A DNA stretch of 64,000 nt. It comes from DAIDKA01 sp963708865 (GTDB lineage: Bacteria; Pseudomonadota; Gammaproteobacteria; Steroidobacterales; Steroidobacteraceae). Below the pieces are notes generated by a model. The model made no database searches and was not told where the DNA came from. It worked only from the letters and a program-made list of their open reading frames with translations. Positions 35,537 through 45,796 of the stretch are shown piece by piece (within the stretch, counting starts at the first letter, position 1; each line of letters opens with the position of its first letter). The stretch lies in the NCBI GenBank assembly GCA_963708865.1, contig CAVPUC010000004.1, forward strand, positions 496,001-560,000. Direction: 5' to 3'. The position numbers and the translations under genes were made by a program.

Positions 35537-38500
35537 ATGCCAGTCGAGATTCCCGCGGCCCGCGTTCGTCTCATCGAGCGCATTGTGCTTGCCGCGCGCG
35601 CCCTGACGCGCAATGCCGGCAATACTGACTACGCCCCATTCCTGAGGCGCTATTTTCAAGGCGTCGCCCAGCAGGATCTGCTCGGCCGCCCTGCCGATTA
35701 CCTGGCAAGGGTCGCTCTGGCACATCGACGCGCTGGCGAACGGCGCGCGCCGCAGCGCGCGGTGGTGTGCACTCTGGATGGGGAGATTACGCCCAGCCCC
35801 CATACGCTGGTGGCGGTCATCACCGATGACATGCCCTTCCTGGTCGATTCGCTGCTGTTGGCCTTCAGCAGCCTCGGCATCGGCGTGCATCTGATCATCC
35901 ATCCGCTCTTCGACGTGACGCGCGACCGCGCCGGCCGCCTCGTCTCGGCGAACGCGCCGGCCGCGCGTCGTGAGTCATGGCAGCTGTTCGAGGTGGATCG
36001 GCAGACCGATCCGCAGCGGCTGCAGCTGATCAGGACGACGCTGATGGCGACGCTGGCCGACGTGCGGGTGGCGGTGGCCGACTGGCAACAGATGCTGCGT
36101 CAGGCGCGCGCCGCCGAACGCGATCTTCGGGCCGCAGGCGTGCCGCAGCAGGCCGATGCCGCCGAAGCCCGCTCGCTCATTGAATGGATGGCGGCGGGTC
36201 ATTTCACTTTCCTCGGCTACCGTCGCTCGCGCCTGCGGCGCGGCGCCCAGCGGGATCTGCTCGTGCCGCAGGCACAGACGGGCCTGGGAATTCTGCGCGC
36301 CGCCCACGCGGGCGGCGACCCGCCGGCGCCCATCGCACTCACCGGCGCGCTGCGTCGCGAGGCACGCGCGGCGCGCGCGGTGCTGGTCACCAAGTCCAAC
36401 TCACGTGCCACCGTGCACCGCGGCGGCTATCTCGACTATGTCGGCGTGCGCATCTTCGATGCGCGCGGCCGGGTCACGGGCGAGCACCGCTTCCTGGGAC
36501 TGTGGACGTCCTCCGCATACGAAAGCAGCCCGCGCACCATCCCGCTGCTGAAGCACAAGATCCACACAGTCATCGACGCCTTCGATGTCCCGCCCGGCAG
36601 TCACGACGCCAAGGCCCTGGCGCATGTGCTTGAAACCTACCCGCGCGATGAGCTGTTTCAGGCCAGCGTTGCGGAGCTGATCCGCAGCGTGCGGGACATC
36701 GTCAATTTGTACGAGCGCTCGCAGGTGCGGCTGTTCGCGCGCCGCGATCCCTTCGGCCGTTTCTACTCCTGCCTGGTATACGTGCCGCGCGACCGCTATG
36801 ACTCGCGCGTTGGAGCGCGCATCGAGGACCGTGCTGCGCGAGGCGCTGCGCGGCACGGCCGTGGAGACCCAGGTTCAGATCTCCGAATCGACGCTCGCCC
36901 GTCTGTACGTGGTGGTGCGCGTGGGGCCGGACCCGCGCCCGCGCATCGACGTGGCGAAGATCGAGCGGGCCGTGGCGCGCGCGGCCTCCAACTGGCAGGC
37001 CGCACTGCGTGATGCGCTGACGGCGACCCTGGATGAAGCCACGGCCTTGGCGCTTTGGGCCCGCTTCGCCGCGATGTTCCCGGTCGCCTACACCGACCAG
37101 GTCACGCCCGCCGCGGCACTGGCGGATATCGCAGAACTCGCCGCGCTGGGAACCGCACCGGATGCCATGCGGCTGCGGCTGCACCGCGTCGCGGGCGAGG
37201 CGCCGACGCAGCTGCACCTGACGTTGTTTCGGCGCGGCGCCGCGGCCTCCATCTCCGATGTGGTACCGGTCATGGAGAATTTCGGCCTGCGCGTGATTGC
37301 CGAGCACCCCTATGAGCTGATCGCATCGGGGCAGCTGCATGCCCGTATCCAGGACTTCGAGCTCGCCCATGCGACGCCGTTCGACATCGGCAAACTCGGC
37401 GGCCGACTCACTGCCGCCATTGAGAGTGTCTGGAGCGGCGCGACCGAGAACGATGGCTACAACCGCCTGCTGCCGCTCACGGGCCTCGCCGCGCGCGAGA
37501 TCATGGTGCTGCGCGCCTGCGGTCGCTACCTGCTGCAAACCGGGCTGCCGTTCAGCCAAAGCTATATGGAGCGCGTGCTGCAATCCCATCCGGGCATTGC
37601 GCTGAAACTGTTTCAGCTCTTTGAACGACGGCTCAATCCGGCTCGCTCGGCGGCGACGCGCGCGCACAGCCAGCCGCTGGAGGATGCCATTGCGTACGAT
37701 CTGGAGAATGTGACGAGCCTCGACGCCGATCGCATTCTGCGCGCTTTCCTGCACGTGATTCGCGCCATGCTACGCACCAACTTCTGGCAGATCATCGACG
37801 GCGCGCAGCGACCCTGCCTGTCATTCAAGCTCGACTCGCAGGCGATTCCCGAACTGCCGCTGCCGCGTCCGTTGTTCGAGGTGTTCATCTACAGTCCGGA
37901 GGTCGAAGCGATTCATCTGCGCATGGCGCAGGTGGCACGCGGCGGCATCCGCTGGTCGGACCGGCGCGAGGACTTCCGCACCGAAGTGCTGGGGCTGATG
38001 AAGGCGCAGAACGTCAAGAACACGGTCATCGTCCCGATGGGAGCCAAGGGCGGCTTCGTCGTCAAGCGCCCGCAGGCCACGACCACCGAGGAGCGCCAGC
38101 TCGAGGGCATCCGCTGCTATCAGACTTTCATGCGTGGTCTGCTCGATCTCACCGACAATATCGTCAATGACCGCATCGTGCCGCCGCCGCAGGTTGCGCG
38201 GCGCGACGCGGACGATCCCTACCTGGTGGTCGCCGCAGACAAGGGCACGGCGAGCTTCTCCGACATCGCCAATGCGATCTCCGCCGAATATTCGTTCTGG
38301 CTAGCGGATGCCTTCGCCTCGGGCGGCTCCGCCGGCTACGACCACAAGAAAATGGGCATCACGGCCCGTGGCGCCTGGGAATCGGTGAAGCGTCACTTCC
38401 GCGAACTCGGCCGCAACATCCAGGCCGAGGACTTTACCGTCTGCGGCATCGGCGACATGTCCGGGGATGTGTTTGGCAACGGCATGCTGCTGTCGCGGCA

Positions 38501-40322
38501 TATACGCCTGGTCGCGGCATTCGATCACCGGCACATTTTTGTGGATCCGGCACCGGATGCGGCGGCCAGCTTCGCCGAGCGGCAGCGCCTGTTCGCGCTA
38601 CCGCGTTCCTCCTGGGACGATTACGCGAGGAACCTCATCTCCCGCGGCGGGGGCGTGTTCCCGCGCGGCGCCAAGTCGATCGCGGTGTCGCCCCAGATGC
38701 GTGAGCTTTTGGGGATCGAGGCCGCGAGCGCAACGCCGCTCGAGATCATCCGCGCCATTCTTGCCATGCCGGTGGACCTGTTGTGGAACGGCGGCATCGG
38801 CACCTATGTAAAGGCGACGACCGAAAGCCATGCGCAGATCGGTGATCGCGCGAACGACGCCGTGCGCATCAACGGCGCGGAACTGCATGCGAAGGTGGTG
38901 GGCGAAGGCGGCAACCTCGGCCTGTCACAGCTGGGGCGGGTGGAATACGCGCTGAAAGGCGGCCGGCTGAACACCGATTTCATCGACAACTCCGCGGGCG
39001 TCAATACCTCGGATGTCGAGGTGAACCTCAAGATCCTGCTCAACCCGCTGGTGCGCGCCGGATCGTTGCGCCTGAAGGATCGCAACCAGCTGCTTACGCG
39101 CATGACCTCAGATGTGGCCGCACTCGTGCTGCGCAACAACTACCTGCAGAGCCAGGCATTGAGCACGCTGGAGGTGCAGGCCGTCTCGCGCCTGCCCGAA
39201 CATCAACATCTGATCCGGCAACTCGAGCACAGCGGCGATCTGAACCGCCGCATCGAGTTCCTGCCGGATGATGAAGCGCTGGCGGAGCGTCACAAGCGCT
39301 CACAGGGGCTGACGCGGCCGGAACTTGCCGTGCTGCTGTCCTACAGCAAGATCTGGTTGAGTCACCACCTGGCGGAATCGGATGTCCCGGAGGATCCCTA
39401 TCTGTCCCAGGAGCTGGAGCGGTACTTCCCGCAGGCCGTCCGCAGCCGCTTCGCACGCGCCATCAGCCGCCACCGTCTGCGGCGAGAAATCATCGCGACG
39501 GCGACGACCAACAGCCTGGTGAATCGCATGGGGCCCACATTCGTGATCCGCGCGCAGGAGGAGACCGGGGCGGCGCCCGCCCGGGTTGCCCGCGCCTATA
39601 CCGCGGCACGCGAAGTCTTTGAAACGCGAGAACTGTGGTCGCAGATCGAGGCCCTCGACAACCGCGTTCCGGCGCAGATGCAGTACACCATGCTGTATGA
39701 GACCGCTCGGCTGCTGCGCCACGTGACGTACTGGCTGCTGACGCACCGGCCGACCTTGTCCATCGATGCCGCCGTCAGTGAGCTGCGCGGTCCGGTTCGC
39801 AACCTTACGGCCCATCTGGCCGAGGCGCTCAAAGGCCAGTGGCGCAGCGGCTTCGATGCGGTACAGGCCCGTTATGCCAGTGCCGGGGTGCCCGCATCGC
39901 TGGCCGCGCGCATGGCGCTGCTCGACGCGCAGAACAGTGCCCTGGACCTGGTGGAGCTTGCGGCCGCCAGCAAAGTGCCGGTCATCGAGGCGGCGCAGGT
40001 TTATTTTGGCCTGGGCGCGCGACTAGGCCTGGACTGGATTCATGCCCAGGTGCATGCCTTGCAGATTGACGGCACCTGGCAGGCCGTGGCGCGCGCCGGA
40101 CTGCGTGACAGCGTCTTCCAGTCGCACCGTCTGCTCACCCAGCGGGTCCTGGCGCTCCCCGGTCGCGCCGGCCCGGCCGCCCGTATCGAAGCCTGGCTAT
40201 CCGTGACCGCCCGGGAGCTGGCGCAGTGGGAGCGCATGCAGGCGGACATGCGCACGGCGGGCGCTGCGGATTTTGCCACGCTGTCGGTCGGTGCGGAGAC
40301 CCTGCGGCGGCTGACGACCTAA
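35537..40322 (+). CDS. large NAD-dependent glutamate dehydrogenase, one +1 break
   Basis: The 180-kDa class of NAD-GDH, which degrades glutamate to 2-oxoglutarate and ammonium. Removing one base near 36830 yields 1594 residues, the family length. ATG 35537 begins MPVEIPAARVRLIERI. The long N-terminal region includes PFLVDSLLLAFSSLGIGVHLIIHP (ACT-like part). The catalytic core has RGGIRWSDRREDFRTEVLGLMKAQ and VPMGAKGGFVVK, the NAD-binding area and NLGLSQLGRVEYAL. The break separates residues about 1-430 from the rest and leaves no other damage. Confidence 0.93.
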
Positions 40323-40395
40323 TGCTCTGACGTGCGCTGCGCCCCTGCGGTACAGTACAAAAACAGTCTTTCAACTCAAGCCGGAGGCTGATTTC

Positions 40396-41145
40396 GTGCC
40401 TGGAAAACTCATCCTGGTCCGCCATGGCCAAAGCATCTGGAATGTCGAGAACCTGTTCACCGGTTGGCACGACGTGGATCTTTCCGAAGCGGGTCGCGCC
40501 GAGGCACGCAGCGCCGGCCAGCAGATACGAGCCGAGAATCTGAGCATCGATCTGGCCTTCACTTCGGTGTTGAAGCGCGCCATCCGCACGCTATGGTTCA
40601 TTCTGGATGAAACGGATCGCATGTGGGTGCCGGTGGAGCGCAGCTGGCGGCTCAACGAGCGGCATTACGGCGCACTGCAGGGCCTGAACAAGGCGCAGAC
40701 CGTTGAGCAGCACGGCGAAGCCCAGGTGAAAATTTGGCGACGCAGCTACGATATTCCACCGCCGGCACTGGCGCTGGATGATCCGCGTCATCCGCGGCAC
40801 GATCCGCGCTACCGCGACGTGGATCCGGCATTGCTGCCGGCCACCGAATCGCTCAAGGACACTCTGGCGCGCGTATTGCCATTTTGGCAGTCTCGCATCG
40901 CCCCGCCACTGCTCGCCGGTCGCAATGTCCTGGTAACAGCCCACGGCAACAGCCTGCGGGCCATGGTGAAGATGCTGGACAACCGCTCCGAGGCCGACAT
41001 CGTCGAGCTGAATATCCCGACCGGTGTGCCGCTGCTGTATGAACTGGACGCGCAGCTGGCCCCGCTTACCAGTCGCTACCTCGGGGATCCGGCAGCGATC
41101 GCCGCCGCCGCCGAGGCCGTGCGGCGTCAGACCGAAAAGCGCTAG
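40396..41145 (+). CDS. gpmA: 2,3-bisphosphoglycerate-dependent phosphoglycerate mutase
   Basis: A 249-residue glycolytic mutase interconverting 3- and 2-phosphoglycerate. LILVRHGQSIWNVENLFTGW holds the phosphorylated histidine. ERHYGALQGLNK carries the second catalytic-site Arg/Glu set, and NVLVTAHGNSLRAMVK the second histidine. GTG start at 40396 is preceded by CCGGAGG. Its stop overlaps the convergent gene by 4 bp. Confidence 0.95.
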   Translation: MPGKLILVRHGQSIWNVENLFTGWHDVDLSEAGRAEARSAGQQIRAENLSIDLAFTSVLKRAIRTLWFILDETDRMWVPVERSWRLNERHYGALQGLNKAQTVEQHGEAQVKIWRRSYDIPPPALALDDPRHPRHDPRYRDVDPALLPATESLKDTLARVLPFWQSRIAPPLLAGRNVLVTAHGNSLRAMVKMLDNRSEADIVELNIPTGVPLLYELDAQLAPLTSRYLGDPAAIAAAAEAVRRQTEKR

Positions 41146-41573
41146 GCGAGTGGCGATTTATTAGGCACCACGGCTGCGGACCAGCCGTCGTAGTGCCCCC
41201 CGTGGGCCTTGGCCAGCTCTTGGAAGCGGGCCGTAAGCTCCTGCATGCCGGGCACCGACAGCCGTAACGAGCGGGTAGCGTGCAGGCTGAAGGGGTGATC
41301 GCTCGGGTTATCGGGCGCCGGCTTCACATCGACCCGGTAGCCTTCTGTTTCCAGTATCGCCCCTACCGCGAGTCCCGCCTCCTGCGAAGGCATGGCCATG
41401 AAGAAATCCACCTCATGGGGCTGGAACGGGTCAGATCCGGACTTGCGCAGGCGCTCGATCAGGCGCTCGTCCCAGTCCTTTTCCCGTTTCTCCTTCATCT
41501 TGCGGATGCCGTAATAGACGCGCCACAAGGTGGCGAAGCCCGCCAGAAACAATAGTGCGTAGATCCAGCTCAT
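41142..41573 (-). CDS. RraB-like (regulator of ribonuclease activity B) domain protein with N-terminal anchor
   Basis: A 143-residue protein. An N-terminal hydrophobic segment (WIYALLFLAGFATLW) precedes an RraB-like domain: DWDERLIERLRKSGSDPFQPHEVDFFM, ILETEGYRVDVKP and LTARFQELAKAHGGHYDGWS. RraB binds and modulates RNase E in E. coli; the predicted membrane anchor is a difference from that protein. Its ATG overlaps the ferredoxin stop (ATGA), so the two are coupled. Function by analogy only. Confidence 0.65.
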   Translation of the reverse strand: MSWIYALLFLAGFATLWRVYYGIRKMKEKREKDWDERLIERLRKSGSDPFQPHEVDFFMAMPSQEAGLAVGAILETEGYRVDVKPAPDNPSDHPFSLHATRSLRLSVPGMQELTARFQELAKAHGGHYDGWSAAVVPNKSPLA

Positions 41574-41884
41574 TCGTCCGGCGCAACCGTCACCCGCAGG
41601 CCGGCCAGCGCCTCGGTGAATTCAATCTGGCAGGACAGGCGCGAATTGGGTTCGCGGTGCGCGAGGTCCGCCAGCAGTTCGCGCTCATCGGACATCGCCG
41701 CAGGGAGCTTCGCGGTCCACTGCGGATCCACGTAGACGTGACAGGTCGCGCACGAACACATGCCGCCGCAGATCGCCGCAACGCCGTATTCCAGGTCGCG
41801 CAGTGTCTCCATCACCTTCAGGCCGGTCTTCGCCTCCACCTGATGTTCCACTCCGTTCCGATCAACCACTCGCAGCAAAGGCAT
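41570..41884 (-). CDS. 2Fe-2S ferredoxin (adrenodoxin type)
   Basis: A 104-residue vertebrate/bacterial-type 2Fe-2S ferredoxin. Cluster ligands are in GVAAICGGMCSCATCHVYVD (C-x5-C-x2-C), with the fourth Cys in LSCQIEF. The EFTEALAGLRVTVAPDE tail is typical. ATG 41884 starts MPLLRVVDRNGVEHQVEAK; the frame upstream is unconserved. Such ferredoxins serve cytochrome P450s or Fe-S assembly; no partner is adjacent. 35 bp separate it from the end of the thiamine operon. Confidence 0.88.
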   Translation of the reverse strand: MPLLRVVDRNGVEHQVEAKTGLKVMETLRDLEYGVAAICGGMCSCATCHVYVDPQWTAKLPAAMSDERELLADLAHREPNSRLSCQIEFTEALAGLRVTVAPDE

Positions 41885-41919
41885 GAATCCGCTCCAGGAT
41901 ATCGCTTGGGATAAAGCGG

Positions 41920-42750
41920 CTAGTGTGCCGGGGGCGGGTGGCGGCGGGCAAGCTCCAGGCGCCGGCCCCACAGATCGGACAGGAGGCGGTACACCCAGGC
42001 GAGCTCCTCCAGGGCCGGCAAACTGGCGAGCCCCGACAGCCCGCAATCCCGCAGCAGCGTCTCCCCGTGCCTCAGCACCTGCGGATAGTAGGCTGCCAGG
42101 CAGGCCAGATCCGCCAAAGGATCGCCGACGCGGGCATATTCCCAGTCGATAAGCCGCGGCCGCGCCGAGCCGATGACATTGGTCACACTCAAGTCGCCGT
42201 GCACGATGCATGCGGGTCGAGCCGCAGCGGCCTGCCGGGTCAGGATCTCGCGCGCGCGCGCCAGGTGCGGCGGCAGGTCCAGTGCCGCCGTCGCATCCTG
42301 CGCCGCTATCTGCGCGGCGTGGCGCTCCAGCAGCGCGCGCAGATCCAGCACCGGCACCGCGGGGGCCGGCAAGCCGTGCAGCGCGAACAACGTCTGCGCC
42401 AGCGCGGCGAGCCGGGTCTCATCTTCCAGGTCAGCCGCCCGCCAGGGCTCAGCGCCCAGGAACTCGGTGATCAGGTATCGACCCTGCGGATCCGCGGCCA
42501 GGATGCGGCTGGCGAGGCCGGCACGCGCTGCGGCGGCATGCAGAACGGCCTCGCGCCGGCGGTCTACGCCAAGTTCCACACTGTAGGGCTCATGCAGCCG
42601 CACCACGAAGGTGCCCTGGCCGGTCCGGACGCGAAACGTGGCATTGGTCGTACCGCCGGCCAGCGGCTGCACCTCCACGGAAGCCCCCGAGGAGCCGCCC
42701 GGCACCTGCGCCAAAGCCTCGCGCCACAGCGCCGTGTGCTGCAGCTTCAC
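41920..42750 (-). CDS. thiamine kinase-like phosphotransferase (choline/APH kinase family)
   Basis: A 276-residue small-molecule kinase. It has the APH-type nucleotide site LAGGTTNATFRV, YLITEFLGAE hinge, the catalytic loop IVHGDLSVTNVI (Asp, Asn) and LIDWEYARVGDPLADLA (DxD metal site). In this position, last in a TPP-riboswitch operon after a PnuT transporter, it most likely phosphorylates imported thiamine, as ThiK does. GTG 42750 overlaps the transporter stop (GTGA). Confidence 0.75.
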   Translation of the reverse strand: MKLQHTALWREALAQVPGGSSGASVEVQPLAGGTTNATFRVRTGQGTFVVRLHEPYSVELGVDRRREAVLHAAAARAGLASRILAADPQGRYLITEFLGAEPWRAADLEDETRLAALAQTLFALHGLPAPAVPVLDLRALLERHAAQIAAQDATAALDLPPHLARAREILTRQAAAARPACIVHGDLSVTNVIGSARPRLIDWEYARVGDPLADLACLAAYYPQVLRHGETLLRDCGLSGLASLPALEELAWVYRLLSDLWGRRLELARRHPPPAH

Positions 42751-43361
42751 GCGCCAGCCAGCGCTGCCAGGCGGCCCTGCTCCTGCCAGGTCCGCCACCA
42801 GGCTCGATGTCCGAACAGGATCACCACCAGCGTCGCCGCCGTCATCAGGCCCAGCAGGTACAGTTTTTGTTCAAAGAACAGGAACGCCTCGACGGCGTCA
42901 ATCACAAACCAGTACGCCCAATTCTCAAGCTTCACGCGCGCCGTGAGCCAGGTCGTGAACAGGCTCCCCCAGGTCGTGAGCGAGTCAAGATAGGGCCACG
43001 CGGCCTGTGTCTCGCGCTGCAGGTATTGCGCGGTGAGCACGCTGATGAGCACGACTCCCAGGGTGCCCATGACGTGCCAGCGCCAGGGCAGCAGCGACAC
43101 CGGCGGGCGTGGAACGGCCGCATCGGTCCAGCGCCAGTACCCATACACCGACACGATCACATAGTAGACATTCAGGGCCGCCTGCATGGGCAGCGCCTTC
43201 TGCGCCGAAAGCCAGATGACGATGGCGGAACTGATGCCGCCCGCAACCCAGCACCAACGGCTGCGCTTGACGGCCAGTATCAGATAGACGACGCCCAGGA
43301 TCACCGCGATCACTTCGGCGAGGGACATCGCCTCAAGCGCGGCGATGATCGCACCCATCAT
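42747..43361 (-). CDS. PnuC-family vitamin transporter, probably PnuT (thiamine)
   Basis: A 204-residue inner-membrane transporter with about seven TM segments: VIAVILGVVYLILAVKRS, WCWVAGGISSAIVIWL, NVYYVIVSVYGYWRW and the family's WGSLFTTWLTARVKLENWAYWFVID block. PnuC homologues take up nicotinamide riboside; those under TPP riboswitches (PnuT) take up thiamine. The operon context makes thiamine the likely substrate. ATG overlaps the upstream stop. Confidence 0.82.
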   Translation of the reverse strand: MMGAIIAALEAMSLAEVIAVILGVVYLILAVKRSRWCWVAGGISSAIVIWLSAQKALPMQAALNVYYVIVSVYGYWRWTDAAVPRPPVSLLPWRWHVMGTLGVVLISVLTAQYLQRETQAAWPYLDSLTTWGSLFTTWLTARVKLENWAYWFVIDAVEAFLFFEQKLYLLGLMTAATLVVILFGHRAWWRTWQEQGRLAALAGA

Positions 43362-43618
43362 TTGATCAGTCCCGCATCAGTCAGGGGCCCGATCACCTTC
43401 ATGACCACCACGGATTTGTCGACCTGGTCGAAGGTTGTGCGGATCTCCCGGGTCAGCGCCGCGAACACCAGCTCGAATGGACCCACCACCTGGGTGCTCA
43501 AGCTGTTGGTGATCACGCGCACCCCGTTGTGGGTGTTCAGCCGGTCGATAAAGTCTTTGATCTTTGGAACAAGATCCCGCTCAAGTGGGTACAGGCTCAG
43601 TTCCACGGCAATATCCAT
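43358..43618 (-). CDS. thiamine-binding-like small protein (MTH1187/YkoF-type fold)
   Basis: An 86-residue protein beginning MDIAVELSLYPLERDLVPKI, matching the start of small ferredoxin-like-fold proteins of the MTH1187/YkoF group, some of which bind thiamine. The rest (GVRVITNSLSTQVVGPF, VVVMKVIGPL) fits one such domain. No signal peptide, so it is cytoplasmic. Its place in a TPP-controlled operon supports a thiamine-binding or regulatory role. Confidence 0.65.
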   Translation of the reverse strand: MDIAVELSLYPLERDLVPKIKDFIDRLNTHNGVRVITNSLSTQVVGPFELVFAALTREIRTTFDQVDKSVVVMKVIGPLTDAGLIK

Positions 43619-43639
43619 ATTGATGACCTCTTCAGCTCA

Positions 43640-45796
43640 CTAAAACGAGTACGACACGGTCGCGCCCAGTTGCCGCGGCGCACCGAGCTGCACGAACTGC
43701 TGGTAGGGAAAGTTCGGCGGCACATCAGCGAAGTAAAAGCCGCGCACGGCATAGTTGCGATCCGTAACGTTGCGGATCCAGACATCCCCCGACCAGCGAT
43801 CTCGGCTGATTCCGGCCTTGAGGTTCAAGAGCACATAGGCGTGGCTCGCGTATGGATCGAGCGCCGGCAGATCGTAATAAAAACTGCCGCGGCCGGTGAG
43901 GTCGGCGCGCAGGAACAAACCCCCATGGCCATGCAGCGTCCCCGACAGCGAACCCTGCCAGCTCGGCGCATGCGGTAGCGCACGATCCGGCAGCGGCTCG
44001 CCATCGAGCGTCAGGCCATGGTAACTCGAATTGAGCAGACCCATGGAGGCACCCAGCTCGATGAGCGCCACCGGCGTCCAGGCAAGATCCGACTCGATAC
44101 CGTAGTTGCGGCCACTCGGGGCGTTGGCGTTATACAGGATGAAAGTGTTCGGATTGTCGGGTTGCAGCTGCTCGCCGGTCTGCAGCTGCAATCCGGTGCG
44201 ATGGGTGTAGAACACATCGGCATCCACGCGCAGCCGGTGCGCGAACAGATCGGCCTTGTATCCGGTCTCGAAGTTCACATCGGATTCGGGCTGGAACAGG
44301 ATCTGGTTTGCCGGCAGGTCAGGTCCCAGGTTAAAACCCCCCGCCTTGTAGCCGCGTCCGATGCTGACATATAAATGTTGCTCGGCGTCCACCTGATATT
44401 CCAGCGCGGCATTGCCGCCCCACAGATGATCGACCGGCGCGAAGGCATGCGTGAGCGGATCCGGATTGTTCAGATCATCGCTCACATCGTGATAGTCGGC
44501 CGTGCGCCGCTCGGCGCGCGCGCCTACGCTCCAGTGCCAGCGCTCCCCGAGCGCACCGTCCAGCGCACCAAATACCGCGCTGTTGACGGAATAGAAACGA
44601 CTGTCCGTGACATCGAGTACGTTCGTCGCATCGTCCGGATCCGGATCGCTGGGGTCCGAATAAATCCCAGGCGAGGTATCCGCCAGACTCTCCGACAGCG
44701 CCAGCTGATAAACGCCCACCAGCCAGTTCACGGCGGCGGGCGCCGTGTTTGACAGGCGTGCCTCCAGGGTATGCGTGCGCCGCTCTCGCACCTGCGAATC
44801 CGAATACTGATAAGTGATCGGTGCCCATAGCACGGGATTGCCGAAATCCGAATCATACGAATAGTGGATGTGGGAATTCGCGAAAGTGCCGATGAACGCA
44901 AGCGTAGTGGGGCCGAGGCCGGAGTACGTGATCTTGAGCGATCCGGCCGCCGAGTCCTGCCGGTCCTGGCCCGGCTGATCGGACTGGGTGGTGCGATTGT
45001 TATTTATGTCAAAGGCGTCGTAGCCATCGTTGATGCGGATATCGAAGACGGTCAGGTCCATGCGCAGGTCATCCGCCGGCTGGAACCGCCAGCGGGCGCG
45101 CACCGTGAGTTCATCGTTGCCGTCGGTGCTGTCGCGCCCAAGGTATTCATTGCGGTAGAAACCATCGCTGGAATACTGCTGGATCGCAATCCGGAACGCC
45201 GAATCGAGCGCCGCAACCGGTCCGGTGAGCACCGCACCGTAGGAGCGGGTGTCATAGTCACCGCCGCTTAATTGCACCCGACCGCCGAATTCGTCGGCGG
45301 GCGCCGCGCTTTGCATGGCGATCAGTCCACCCAGTGCGTTGGCACCATAACGGGTGCCCTGCGGACCGCGCAGCACCTCGATGCGATCCATATCGAACAG
45401 CGTGCCGACGGTGCCGATGCTGCTGAAGTCGATGTCATCGATCAGAAATCCCACGGATGGATTCGGGGCACCTTGGTACTCGTCGAGTTCGCCAATGCCA
45501 CGGATCTGGAAGTAGCGCGGTCGATTGGTGTCGCCGGACCAGTTGAGGTTCGGCACCAGGCCCAGCACGTCCTCGAAATGCTGCTGTCCGGCCGCCGCAA
45601 GGGTCGCGGCGTCAAGCACCGTAATGCTGGCCGGTACCGACTGGAGGGGTTGATCCCGCAACAGCGTCGCCGAAACGACCACTTCCTGCAAAGCATTGCC
45701 GGATGTGTCACTGGGATCCTCCGCATGGGCCACCCTGGCGGCGGGTACGGCGGACAGGCAAAGCCAAAGAAATGCGGTGATTGCGCGCGTATGCAT
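43640..45796 (-). CDS. TonB-dependent outer-membrane receptor, thiamine-regulated
   Basis: A 718-residue TonB-dependent receptor for active uptake across the outer membrane. It has the signal peptide MHTRAITAFLWLCLSAVPAARVAHA, a TonB-box-like EVVVSA, a plug domain (NLNWSGDTNRPRYFQIRGIG, then GLIAMQSAAPADEF), and ends in a phenylalanine after VSYSF as beta-barrel proteins do. Its ATG at 45796 directly abuts a TPP riboswitch, so thiamine or a thiamine precursor is the likely ligand. Head gene of a four-gene operon. Confidence 0.9.
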   Translation of the reverse strand: MHTRAITAFLWLCLSAVPAARVAHAEDPSDTSGNALQEVVVSATLLRDQPLQSVPASITVLDAATLAAAGQQHFEDVLGLVPNLNWSGDTNRPRYFQIRGIGELDEYQGAPNPSVGFLIDDIDFSSIGTVGTLFDMDRIEVLRGPQGTRYGANALGGLIAMQSAAPADEFGGRVQLSGGDYDTRSYGAVLTGPVAALDSAFRIAIQQYSSDGFYRNEYLGRDSTDGNDELTVRARWRFQPADDLRMDLTVFDIRINDGYDAFDINNNRTTQSDQPGQDRQDSAAGSLKITYSGLGPTTLAFIGTFANSHIHYSYDSDFGNPVLWAPITYQYSDSQVRERRTHTLEARLSNTAPAAVNWLVGVYQLALSESLADTSPGIYSDPSDPDPDDATNVLDVTDSRFYSVNSAVFGALDGALGERWHWSVGARAERRTADYHDVSDDLNNPDPLTHAFAPVDHLWGGNAALEYQVDAEQHLYVSIGRGYKAGGFNLGPDLPANQILFQPESDVNFETGYKADLFAHRLRVDADVFYTHRTGLQLQTGEQLQPDNPNTFILYNANAPSGRNYGIESDLAWTPVALIELGASMGLLNSSYHGLTLDGEPLPDRALPHAPSWQGSLSGTLHGHGGLFLRADLTGRGSFYYDLPALDPYASHAYVLLNLKAGISRDRWSGDVWIRNVTDRNYAVRGFYFADVPPNFPYQQFVQLGAPRQLGATVSYSF

